Positions 41,572 through 50,805 of a DNA stretch of 64,000 bases are shown here, piece by piece. Both the position numbers and the translations under genes were made by a program. The notes under the pieces are model-generated. The model was not told the DNA's origin and searched no databases. It saw only the letters and a program-made list of their open reading frames with translations. Every line of letters starts with the position of its first letter. The first letter of the stretch is position 1. Origin of the DNA: Arthrobacter sp. SLBN-112. Lineage in GTDB: Bacteria > Actinomycetota > Actinomycetes > Actinomycetales > Micrococcaceae. The stretch covers positions 3,224,001-3,288,000 of the forward strand of contig NZ_JAUSXY010000001.1 of NCBI RefSeq assembly GCF_030944625.1. Direction: 5' to 3'.

Positions 41572-43671
41572 TCAGCATCCTGTGCCGACGATGGACGACG
41601 CATCCGGGTGGATCATGCGTGTCACCCAGCCGGTCGTTTCGGGAACCAATGCGAGGAGGTCCGGATGCGTTTGCTCGTCCAGCGCATCCGAGACTGTCTG
41701 GCGCATGGCGTAAACGGCGCTGAGGGTCGCCGCTTTGGAGACGTCGATTCCGTTGTGTGCGAGCTGATAAGCCAGCGTGTGGGCGAGGCCAGCGAGGGCT
41801 CGTCGGCGAATGCTTCTGGCCGGATAACCGAGTGTCTCCATCTCGACCTGGAATGCTCGCGCGGTGACGAGATCCCTCTGCAGCGCGTCGACGTAGTTTT
41901 CCACGAAGGCTGCGATGGTGTCGATCGCCCTGTCCTGCGGCTCGGCGGAAGCGGTCAGCTGGTCGGTTAGAACGTCGATGAACCGCTGGTATGCGGCGAA
42001 GATGCAGGCGTCTTTGTCCTCGTAGCAGACATAGAACGCGGTCTGCGATACTGACGCATCTTTGCATATCTCACGAATTCCGAAATCCCGATATCCCTTG
42101 GATGCGAGAAGTTCGGTCGCCGCGATCATCAAACGCTCCCTGTGAGCGTTTTCGATCAGGTCTCTTGCGATGCGGTGGCGTCCGTGCGGCAGTTCGGGCG
42201 GGACGGAGAAGAACACTCCGTCTGTGACCTTGCTGGGCACTCCCGCCGGTGTGCCACCCGCAGCACGGGTCTTCCTCGTGGCAGCGGCGATCGCCGTGGC
42301 TGACTGGTTCGCCGCACGGAGGTCGGAACCTTTCGTGCTCATCAGCGTGTCGAGCAGGGAACGTTGGGCTGCCGCCATGGCGGCAAGCGCCTGGCGGGGT
42401 ACCTTTTCGGCGGTGTCCTCGGGCGAGTGGTACCACGACGGGGCCAGCGTCACATTGTAACTCGGCACGTAAGGCGGAAGGTGGCTGATGGTGGACGCTG
42501 GTCCCAGGACGGGCTCAACTGGGACACCGAAGGCCGCCATGTGCTCCGTGATGTGGGAGCGCAGCAGCTCGTTCTCTGCGGCGATCACCCCGTGGGCGAC
42601 GGTGTTGCCGGGTGCTGCCTGATCGATGCCGGCGGCCATGTGGTCGAGCCAGTTGAACGCAACCGTTCGTGGAAGGAGGTCTTCCTCGTGCTTTTCCACG
42701 AAGTGGTACAGGTCGAAGTCGCCGGTGTCGTGGGCTCCGCTGGCGAGGAAGACCATCGTCTTGGCACGCTTCCCGACCGGCAGGGCCGCGTAGTGGCGCA
42801 TGAGTCCGAGGAGGACCGCATTGCCTGTCGCGTTGTCGACGGCACCGTCGAATGTGCTGTCGTAGTGTGCGGCCACGATGATGATTTCGTCTGTCAGGCC
42901 GGGCAGTACGCCGACGACGTCATCCACGATGGCGCGCAGCCGGTGCTCGCCGGGGCCGAGCGAACCACCGGTGACGACGAGCTCTTCTCCCTTGGGCACG
43001 TCGGTGAGGACGTTGCTGAGCTCGATCTCGAGCCCGGCTTTCGCCGTCTCCGCGAGGCGGTCGAAATCCGTTTGCCCGACAGTGAAGGCGGGAATGGCTC
43101 CGAGCTGCGCGGCCCCTTTGTGCGTGGGGAAGTTCTGTGCGAAGTGCATGAGCATTACGGCGTTGCCGGGCGCTCCGGCACGCCGGACGTACCCCGCTGC
43201 TCCCCTCTTGACGGCGGCGGCGTACAGGCCATGGTCGCGCACCGGACTGCCGTCGGTGGAGGAGAAGTTACCGATGTAGCTGACGTCGACGAGGAGGACC
43301 TTGCCGGTGATGTCGATGTTGGCCAGGTCCGGGCTTCCTGTTCGCGCGTCGATATAGACGGCTTTGCCTCTGACGGCTCCCGGTGCGGAGTACCAGATGG
43401 GGATGGAGTTTGCCTGCCACGGCACGTCGTCACCGGTCCCCAACGCGGGGTGACCGGTCAGCGACCATTCCTGTGGGTAGTAGAGATTGAAGGGCCAACT
43501 CTCGACCGTCGTGGCAAGGCCCTTGCGTTCAAACTGCTCCCTGAAGAACGAAGCTGTGCGTAGCGCGGCGGGCGATCCGTTCCTCCTCCACCCGAACCCG
43601 GTGATGGTGTGCACATCGGCCATGAGCGACTGCTCGCTGAGCGGATCATGTTCCTGCTTGTTGGTGTTCAT
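41572..43671 (-). CDS. M28-type zinc peptidase fused to a C-terminal TetR-family regulator
   Basis: A continuous 699-residue frame. Residues 1-445 form an M28/aminopeptidase-like unit with an inserted PA-type domain (about 100-220). The first zinc site reads VAAHYDSTFDGAVDNATG (His269, Asp279), the usual Glu-Glu position is SGAHDTGD, Asp343 lies in NWLDHMA and His415 in SWYHSPED. There is no signal peptide. A linker (about 450-500) leads to a TetR helix-turn-helix at 505-560 (RERLMIAATELLASKGYRDF, GIREICKDASVSQTAFYVCY) and a helical ligand domain to the end. No frameshift or start sits between the parts. It may be a regulator with a peptidase-derived sensor or a bifunctional protein. Confidence 0.85.
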   Translation of the reverse strand: MNTNKQEHDPLSEQSLMADVHTITGFGWRRNGSPAALRTASFFREQFERKGLATTVESWPFNLYYPQEWSLTGHPALGTGDDVPWQANSIPIWYSAPGAVRGKAVYIDARTGSPDLANIDITGKVLLVDVSYIGNFSSTDGSPVRDHGLYAAAVKRGAAGYVRRAGAPGNAVMLMHFAQNFPTHKGAAQLGAIPAFTVGQTDFDRLAETAKAGLEIELSNVLTDVPKGEELVVTGGSLGPGEHRLRAIVDDVVGVLPGLTDEIIIVAAHYDSTFDGAVDNATGNAVLLGLMRHYAALPVGKRAKTMVFLASGAHDTGDFDLYHFVEKHEEDLLPRTVAFNWLDHMAAGIDQAAPGNTVAHGVIAAENELLRSHITEHMAAFGVPVEPVLGPASTISHLPPYVPSYNVTLAPSWYHSPEDTAEKVPRQALAAMAAAQRSLLDTLMSTKGSDLRAANQSATAIAAATRKTRAAGGTPAGVPSKVTDGVFFSVPPELPHGRHRIARDLIENAHRERLMIAATELLASKGYRDFGIREICKDASVSQTAFYVCYEDKDACIFAAYQRFIDVLTDQLTASAEPQDRAIDTIAAFVENYVDALQRDLVTARAFQVEMETLGYPARSIRRRALAGLAHTLAYQLAHNGIDVSKAATLSAVYAMRQTVSDALDEQTHPDLLALVPETTGWVTRMIHPDASSIVGTGC

Positions 43672-43840
43672 CCTGTTTCCCTAACATCACGAGTTGTTGC
43701 GAGCCGATGACCGCGCCACCGCCGGGGAAGGGCGCGACCCGGAAGGCCTTGTCGGGCCATATCACAGCCATGCACGGGGGCATCAGCGAGATCCGTGTGG
43801 GCACCTCGCTGATGACGGCGTCAAGCACGGGTACAGACAT
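43646..43840 (-). CDS. Small protein of 64 residues overlapping the peptidase-TetR gene
   Basis: The frame from ATG 43840 begins MSVPVLDAVISEVPTRISLM and contains MAVIWPDKAFRVAPFPGGGA. Its last 26 bases overlap the start of the peptidase-TetR gene. A GAGG lies about 10 bases upstream. No family was recognised. It could be a coupled small protein or the leftover N-terminal piece of a larger gene lost when the cassette to its right was acquired. Confidence 0.4.
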   Translation of the reverse strand: MSVPVLDAVISEVPTRISLMPPCMAVIWPDKAFRVAPFPGGGAVIGSQQLVMLGKQDEHQQAGT

Positions 43841-43911
43841 CTCTATCCGTCCTCGAAGGGGGTGATGGTTAGCATTCAGATAAGAACAGCGGTTGTTACT
43901 CATATGATGCG

Positions 43912-44913
<1,002 letters not shown>

Positions 44914-44939
44914 GCAGGGCTCCTTGGAAGATAAGGGCG

Positions 44940-46115
44940 CTAGTGGCGCACGACGGTGAGGGTGCTTTTGTTGGCTGCGGATTCTTCTACGGCGTCCAGG
45001 ACGCGCTGGACGTTCAGTCCTTCTTCGAACGACGGCGAAGGCTGGGTTCCGTTCCGGATGGCCGTCAGGAAGTCGCGGATCTGGTGGGTGAAGGTGTGTT
45101 CCCAGCCGATCACATGGCCCTGGGGCCACCACGCGTCCAGGTAGGGGTGCTCGGGTTCGTTGACCAGGATCCGGCGGAAGCCCTGCTCGCGAACGGGCAG
45201 GGTAGCGTCCAGGAACCTGAGTTCATTCAGCGACTCCAGGTTGAAGGTCAACGCGCCGTCGGTGCCGTACATCTCTATCTGAAGGCTGTTCTTCTGACCG
45301 GTCGCCACGCGGGATGCTTCGACGGAGGCGCCGATGTCTCCAGTAAGCCAGAAGGTTGCCCACGCGGCGTCGTCCACGGTGACGTCCTCCAGCCCGTCCG
45401 GGCCCGGCCGCTGGGTGACGAACGTCTTCAACACCCCGGAGGCCTCAAGGATAGTTTCCCCGGTGAGGTACTGGATCTGGTCAATGGCGTGGGAGGCGAT
45501 GTCCCCGAGGGCGCCGGAGCCGGCGGTTTCCTTGCGCAGCCGCCAGCTCATGGGGGCCTGGGCGTCGGCGAGCCAGTCCTGCAGATAGGCTGCCCGGACG
45601 TGCCGGACGGTGCCCAGGCGTCCCTCGGCGATCAGTTCCCTGGCCAGGGCCAGCGCCGGGACACGGCGGTAGTTGAATCCGATCATGGACTGCACCCCCC
45701 AGGCGCGGGCCTTGGCGGCCGCGGCGGTCATGAGTTCGGCCTCGGCCAGGGTGTTGGCCAGCGGCTTCTCCACCAGCACGTGCTTGCCTGCCTCCAGCGC
45801 TGCGATGGCGATCTCGGCATGCATCCAGCCCGGCGCGCAGATGTCCACGATGTCGATGTCATCCCGGGTGATCACGGTGCGCCAATCCGTAACCGACTCG
45901 GCCCAGCCATATCTGGCGGCAGCCTCTGCCACGGCGCCGGCGTCCCGGCCCACCAGGACCTTCTGCTCGAAGGCCTGGACGTCGAAGAAGCTGGCCACGT
46001 TCCGCCATGCATTCGAGTGCGCCTTGCCCATGAAGGCGTAACCGATCGCGGCCACACCCAGCGGGCCCTGGCCCCGGGCAGGGGTGTGGTCGGGTGCGTG
46101 ACCGGGGATGGTCAT
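44940..46115 (-). CDS. Gfo/Idh/MocA-family oxidoreductase (cassette B, gene 3)
   Basis: A 391-residue counterpart of 8075-9283. The Rossmann motif GVAAIGYAFMGKAH and the EKP signature in VEKPLANT are present. A central stretch (about 45143-45630) is nearly identical in bases to the other copy, while the N-terminal third and the tail differ. The spacing of 26 bases to the next gene and 20 from the previous one fits one transcript. Confidence 0.88.
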   Translation of the reverse strand: MTIPGHAPDHTPARGQGPLGVAAIGYAFMGKAHSNAWRNVASFFDVQAFEQKVLVGRDAGAVAEAAARYGWAESVTDWRTVITRDDIDIVDICAPGWMHAEIAIAALEAGKHVLVEKPLANTLAEAELMTAAAAKARAWGVQSMIGFNYRRVPALALARELIAEGRLGTVRHVRAAYLQDWLADAQAPMSWRLRKETAGSGALGDIASHAIDQIQYLTGETILEASGVLKTFVTQRPGPDGLEDVTVDDAAWATFWLTGDIGASVEASRVATGQKNSLQIEMYGTDGALTFNLESLNELRFLDATLPVREQGFRRILVNEPEHPYLDAWWPQGHVIGWEHTFTHQIRDFLTAIRNGTQPSPSFEEGLNVQRVLDAVEESAANKSTLTVVRH

Positions 46116-46135
46116 GTTCTTGTTCCTCGCTGTTT

Positions 46136-47257
46136 CTAGAGAGTTGCGGTTTCCGGCGCCCAGTCCTCAGGGACGGCAGCCGAGACGGGTGCGTTGCTGG
46201 TGACATCCACGAACGAGCCCGATTCAATGGACTCGGCGATCGAGACCATGCTGTCCAGCACGTGGTAAGCGAGGTCGCCCGTGGCGCGGTGCGGGAGGCC
46301 GGCACGCAAGGCGCGGGCCATGTCCAGCACGCCCAGGCCGCGGCCGTTGGCGGGTCCGGTCGCCGGGATGAACTCCGGTTCTCCCACGCCCGGACGCCAC
46401 AGATTCAGCCCGCCGTCGAAATAGTTCGGGTCCGGCAGCGAAAGCGTAGCCTCCGAGCCGGTGATTTCCACGAACCCAGTCCGTCGGCGCGGGGACTCGA
46501 AGCTGAACACGCTGTGCGAGGACTGGCCGCCCTCGAACTGGAGCATCGCACTGACGTGCGTGGGCACCTCGACGGCGAACTCCTCCCCGGCCTTGGGGCC
46601 AGAACCAATGACGCGAGCCGCTTTCGCGCAAGAGCCGACGGCGGCCACCTTCCGGACCGAGCCGAAGGTCTGAACCAGGGCGGTGAGGTAGTACGGACCC
46701 ATGTCGAACAGGGGACCGGCGCCGTACTGAAACAGGAAGGCCGGGTTCGGGTGCCAGGACTCCGGGCCCGGGGTCTGGAACGTGGTCAAACCGGTCAACG
46801 GCGTGCCGATGTCACCGCGCTCAATAATGCGCCGCGCGGTCTGCAGGCCCGCACCAAGGAACGTGTCCGGGGCGGTGCCCAAACGGATACCAGCCGCGTA
46901 TGCCGCCTTGAGCAGGCCAAGCCCGGACTCGCGCTCCAGGGAGAAGGGCTTCTCGGTCCAGACGTGCTTGCCTGCGTTAACGGCGGCGGTGGCCACCTCT
47001 ACGTGCGCCGCGGGAATGGTCAGGTTAACGATGATTTCGACGTCGGGATGGTTCAGCGCCACCTCAGGCGCACCGAATTCCGGAATCCCGTATTCCTTGG
47101 CCCGTGCCGCGGCGGCCTCGACGAAGATGTCCGCGATCACCAGGACTTTAAGGTCGGGGAAGACCGTGAGGTTGTTCAGGTACTGCTTGCTGATGTTACC
47201 CGCGCCGATGACGGCGACGCCCACAGGGCCTTTGCGGTTTGATGGAGAGAAGCTCAT
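46136..47257 (-). CDS. Gfo/Idh/MocA-family oxidoreductase (cassette B, gene 2)
   Basis: A 373-residue counterpart of 6929-8065, clearly homologous but more diverged than gene 4. Motifs are VGVAVIGAGNISKQYL, TEKPFSLERESGLG and GPYYLTALVQTFGS. The start overlaps the stop of the isomerase gene before it (ATGA), exactly as in cassette A. It is predicted to be an NAD(P)-dependent dehydrogenase acting on a sugar or glycoside hydroxyl. Confidence 0.88.
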   Translation of the reverse strand: MSFSPSNRKGPVGVAVIGAGNISKQYLNNLTVFPDLKVLVIADIFVEAAAARAKEYGIPEFGAPEVALNHPDVEIIVNLTIPAAHVEVATAAVNAGKHVWTEKPFSLERESGLGLLKAAYAAGIRLGTAPDTFLGAGLQTARRIIERGDIGTPLTGLTTFQTPGPESWHPNPAFLFQYGAGPLFDMGPYYLTALVQTFGSVRKVAAVGSCAKAARVIGSGPKAGEEFAVEVPTHVSAMLQFEGGQSSHSVFSFESPRRRTGFVEITGSEATLSLPDPNYFDGGLNLWRPGVGEPEFIPATGPANGRGLGVLDMARALRAGLPHRATGDLAYHVLDSMVSIAESIESGSFVDVTSNAPVSAAVPEDWAPETATL

Positions 47258-48000
47258 GCCTTCGCTCCTGCCGACTGTGCATTGAGGAAAGCGAGGCTTT
47301 CGGCGATGCCCTCGAAGATGTCACCGGAGTAGTCATCGAACTCCACCACGCCAACTTCCAGGGACTTGGCAGCAGCCATGACATCCAGGACCGGGATGCT
47401 GCCCTGGCCTGCGGGGAGCTGGGCAGCCTTTTCGCGATTTATTGGTCCGTCCTTTATGTGGATGAGCTTAACCCGGCCACCCAGGCGCGCCACGAGCTCC
47501 GCGGGATCCTGGCCACCAACAGCAACCCAATAGGTGTCCACCTCCAGGACCACCTCCGGGGCCAGCAACCCCTCGAAATACTCCAATGCGGTCTTGCCCT
47601 CGATAGTGGACTCCAGCTCCCACGCATGGTTGTGGTAGCCCACTCGGATGCCATACTCGGCACCCTTCTTAGCAGCGGCGTTGAGCTTCTCCGCGGTCGC
47701 TCGGATGGTTTCGGCGTCCTGCCAGTGCTCGGCCGGGAGGAATGGGTCAATGACGGTGGCGATGCCCAGTTCCTTGGCAGCTGCGAAAATCTCGTCCTGA
47801 TCGGCAGAAAGCAGCGGTGCGTGGCCGGAAGGCGCAGTGAGCCCGTTCTCCTTCAGTGCGGCGCCGAGCTCCTTGGCCGTGGCCACGAAGTTGTACGGTT
47901 CAACCTGCGTGAAACCGATCTCAGCAACCTTCTTGATGGTCCCAGGCAGATCCTCCTGGATGGCGTCGCGGAGGGTGTACAGCTGGAGTGAATACGACAT
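47254..48000 (-). CDS. Sugar phosphate isomerase/epimerase-like TIM-barrel protein (cassette B, gene 1)
   Basis: A 248-residue counterpart of 6189-6932, with YSLQLYTLRDAIQEDLPGTI, YGIRVGYHNHAWELES and VKLIHIKDG. ATG 48000 has AAAGGAA upstream and is preferred over the longer in-frame extension, which would run through the promoter. It is first in the minus-strand cassette and divergent from the peptide-type ABC operon, with a matching operator in front of each. Confidence 0.86.
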   Translation of the reverse strand: MSYSLQLYTLRDAIQEDLPGTIKKVAEIGFTQVEPYNFVATAKELGAALKENGLTAPSGHAPLLSADQDEIFAAAKELGIATVIDPFLPAEHWQDAETIRATAEKLNAAAKKGAEYGIRVGYHNHAWELESTIEGKTALEYFEGLLAPEVVLEVDTYWVAVGGQDPAELVARLGGRVKLIHIKDGPINREKAAQLPAGQGSIPVLDVMAAAKSLEVGVVEFDDYSGDIFEGIAESLAFLNAQSAGAKA

Positions 48001-48088
48001 GGGTTCCTTTAGATAAATGCGCCCGTCGAAAACGGCGCAGCGGAGCGATGCGGTCCCGCGTTGCCGGAGGGATCTCTGCAAGCGGAAC

Positions 48089-48222
48089 CTATAGGAATAT
48101 TCCCATAGTAGATTCGAAATTGAGCTTGTCAATGGGCGCCACTGACCAATTGCCCGTCCGCCCGCGGGAAATGGTGCTTGACATCACATTCACCGGCGCT
48201 CACTATAGGACTATTCCCATAG
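48089..48222. promoter_or_regulatory. Divergent promoters sharing a palindromic operator
   Basis: CTATAGGAATATTCCCATAG (48089-48108) and CTATAGGACTATTCCCATAG (48203-48222) differ at one base. For the plus strand, TTGACA (48178-48183) stands 17-18 bases before the -10 region that the second copy overlaps. For the minus strand, TTGACA (48132 to 48127) stands the same distance before the first copy. One regulator therefore probably represses both operons; the PadR gene at 55377 is the nearest candidate. Confidence 0.75.
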
Positions 48223-48264
48223 CCCACCGGTGTATCTGTGCCGGAACATTCAAAGGAGAATGCA

Positions 48265-49806
48265 GTGCATTCACCCAAACGAACGACGGCCGCCCTTGCA
48301 GCCCTAACGGCCCTCGGCCTTCTGCTCTCAGCCTGCGGAAACGGTGGCCAATCGACTGGCGCGGCCAGTGCGGGAGGATCTTCAGGGACGCTGACAATCG
48401 CTGCCGTCTCGGACAACAATTCGTTCGATCCCGCAGCCCTGGAGATTGGCAACAAGGTCCACTACTGGATGCCGGTCTACGACACCTTGCTGGTCTTCGA
48501 CGAGAACGCAGAGTTGAAGCCAAATCTGGCTACTGCCTGGACGTATAACTCAGACAACACGGTGCTTAATCTCAAACTTCGTAGCGGGGTCAAGTTCACG
48601 GACGGCACGCCATTCGACGGCGCAGCAGTCAAGGCAAACTTGGAGCACCTGAAGGCCGGGAAGGGCCAGAACGCATACATGGCCGACTCCATCTCCAGCG
48701 TCGACGTCGTCAGCCCCACCGAAGTAAACCTCAACCTCACGGCGCCCGACCCCGGCCTGGTGTTCTACCTCGGCGTTGTCGGCGGCGCCATGGCCAGCCC
48801 TGCTGCAGAAACCTCCCCCGAGATCGCCACAACACCGGTCGGCAGTGGTCCCTACAAGCTGGACAAGAGCGCGACAACGCTCGGCAGCCAGTACACCTAC
48901 ACACGAAACCTCGACTACTGGAACAAGGATGCCTTCCCATACGACAAAATCGTCGTTAAGCCCATTTCTGACGCCACGGCACGGCTCAATGCCCTGAAAT
49001 CCGGTCAGGTTGATTCAGGCCTGATTGAAGCGAAGAGCGTCAAGGAGGCCGAGGCAAGCCGGCTCAACATCATCAACCCTCCGATTGACTGGCGAGGCCT
49101 GTTCATCGCCGACCGGGAAGGCAAGACTGTTCCGGCACTCGGCGACGTGCGCGTCCGGCGCGCAATCAACCTCGCCATTGATGGTGGCGCCCTTCTTAAG
49201 AGCCTCCAACTCGGCCAGGGTGAAGTGACCGATCAAATCTTCAACAAGAAGAGCCAGGCATACGTTTCCGACCTGGACAACAAATACCGTTTCGACGTCG
49301 ACGCCGCCAAGAAGCTGATGCAGGAAGCCGGCTATGCGGACGGTTTCGAGGTCCTGATGCCTGATTTGGCTGGCTTCCCGGATGTAACACCCATTCTCGA
49401 GCAGCAACTGAGCGCTATCAACATCAAGGTCAAGTGGCAGAAGGTTTCGGCGGACTCAACAATCTCCGCTTTGCTGTCAGGAAAGTTCCCGATGTTCTTC
49501 TTCTCACTGGGCAGCCAGTCAGCCTGGCAGGACATCCAGAAGGTGGCCCTGCCGACATCTCCCTGGAACCCCGCCAAGGTCAACAATGCGGAGCTGAACG
49601 CCCTCGTGCAGGCAGCCCGGGTTGCAAAGCCCGGTGACGAACAGAACAGAGCGATGCAGGCTGTCAACACCTGGCTGGTGGACAACGCCTGGTTCGCGCC
49701 CTTGTACCGCTCCAATATCATCATCGCTTCCAGCGTCAAAACGAATGTGACCCCCCAACCGTGGAACGCGGTCCCCTGGATCCGGAACTACCGGCCCGCT
49801 TCCTAA
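48265..49806 (+). CDS. ABC transporter substrate-binding lipoprotein, peptide/oligosaccharide (family 5) type
   Basis: A 513-residue family 5 extracellular solute-binding protein. The signal ends in the lipobox LLLSAC, followed by a Gly/Ser linker. Family features are FDPAALEIGNKVHYWMPVYD, LKLRSGVKFTDGTPFDGAAV and VGSGPYKLDK. GTG 48265 is chosen for AAGGAG six bases upstream. Such proteins bind peptides, nickel or, in many actinobacteria, oligosaccharides and glycosides. Control with the sugar cassette and operon membership with a sulfatase favour a sulfated or glycosidic ligand, which is inference. Confidence 0.9.
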   Translation: MHSPKRTTAALAALTALGLLLSACGNGGQSTGAASAGGSSGTLTIAAVSDNNSFDPAALEIGNKVHYWMPVYDTLLVFDENAELKPNLATAWTYNSDNTVLNLKLRSGVKFTDGTPFDGAAVKANLEHLKAGKGQNAYMADSISSVDVVSPTEVNLNLTAPDPGLVFYLGVVGGAMASPAAETSPEIATTPVGSGPYKLDKSATTLGSQYTYTRNLDYWNKDAFPYDKIVVKPISDATARLNALKSGQVDSGLIEAKSVKEAEASRLNIINPPIDWRGLFIADREGKTVPALGDVRVRRAINLAIDGGALLKSLQLGQGEVTDQIFNKKSQAYVSDLDNKYRFDVDAAKKLMQEAGYADGFEVLMPDLAGFPDVTPILEQQLSAINIKVKWQKVSADSTISALLSGKFPMFFFSLGSQSAWQDIQKVALPTSPWNPAKVNNAELNALVQAARVAKPGDEQNRAMQAVNTWLVDNAWFAPLYRSNIIIASSVKTNVTPQPWNAVPWIRNYRPAS

Positions 49807-49863
49807 ACCGACCAGGTGGTGGCCCGCATGAGCGGGGCACCACCACTTCCAGACGGTGAACCC

Positions 49864-50805
49864 ATGATCAATTTCCTGGCACGTCGCCTCCTCTCCGGCG
49901 TCGTCCTCATCCTCGTCATCACGACAATCACTTATGCACTCATCTACTCCAATGCCGCCAACGCCGCGCGCAACATCCTTGGCGAAAGTGCCACGGCAGC
50001 AGACGTCGCAGCTAAGGCCAAGGAACTGGGACTGGACCGCCCGCTCCACGTCCAGTATCTGGACTGGCTCAGCAACGCAATCCACGGCGATTTTGGCGTT
50101 TCCTGGTTCACCAACGAACCCGTCAGCAGCCTTCTAGCAAATCGGCTTCCGGTCACCTTGTCCATAGTCATCTTCGCCGTTCTGATGACAGCCTTCGTCA
50201 GTGCCGTCCTCGGCGTCACAGCTGCGGTCCGTGGCGGCTGGGTCGACCGGCTCCTGCAGGTGGTCAGCGTCATTGGCTTCTCCCTGCCGAACTTCTGGGT
50301 AGCACTGGTGCTCGTTGTCCTGCTCGCGGTAGTGGTGCCCATCTTCCCCGCCACCGGCTATGTCCCGGCCACAGAATCGCTGTCCGGTTGGTTCCTGGCA
50401 CTCATCCTCCCCGTGACTGCCCTAGTCCTGGGTGGCATTGCCTCAGCCGCACAGCAAATCCGCGGCGCGGTGATCGATGTGCTGGACATGGACTACGTCC
50501 GCACGCTGCGGGCCCGTGGATTGAGTTCCACCAGCGTGCTACTCAAGCACGTTCTGCGGAACGCCGCTCCGCCGGCATTGACCATCCTTTCCCTGCAGTT
50601 CATTGCGCTGCTGGGCGGAGCCGTCGTCATCGAACGGGTCTTCGCCATCCCCGGCATGGGCACCCTGACCATCAACTCGTCCTTGCAGGGCGACATCCCC
50701 GCCCTGATGGGCGTTGTGGTGGCCCTGGTGATCCTCGTCGTGATCGTCAACCTCGTCATCGACCTTGCCAATGGCTGGATCAACCCGAAAGCACGCCTCC
50801 AATGA
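49864..50805 (+). CDS. ABC transporter permease, DppB type
   Basis: A 313-residue permease beginning MINFLARRLLSGVVLILVIT, typical of DppB/OppB. The ATPase-contact region reads YVRTLRARGLSSTSVLLKHV and the C-terminus includes VIERVFAIPGMGTL. The stop overlaps the next start (ATGA). Confidence 0.92.
   Translation: MINFLARRLLSGVVLILVITTITYALIYSNAANAARNILGESATAADVAAKAKELGLDRPLHVQYLDWLSNAIHGDFGVSWFTNEPVSSLLANRLPVTLSIVIFAVLMTAFVSAVLGVTAAVRGGWVDRLLQVVSVIGFSLPNFWVALVLVVLLAVVVPIFPATGYVPATESLSGWFLALILPVTALVLGGIASAAQQIRGAVIDVLDMDYVRTLRARGLSSTSVLLKHVLRNAAPPALTILSLQFIALLGGAVVIERVFAIPGMGTLTINSSLQGDIPALMGVVVALVILVVIVNLVIDLANGWINPKARLQ

Noticed and set aside
42364..43563. A 399-codon plus-strand frame opposite the peptidase-TetR gene
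   Set aside because: Glycine- and valine-rich with no domain; the minus-strand frame has all the family motifs.
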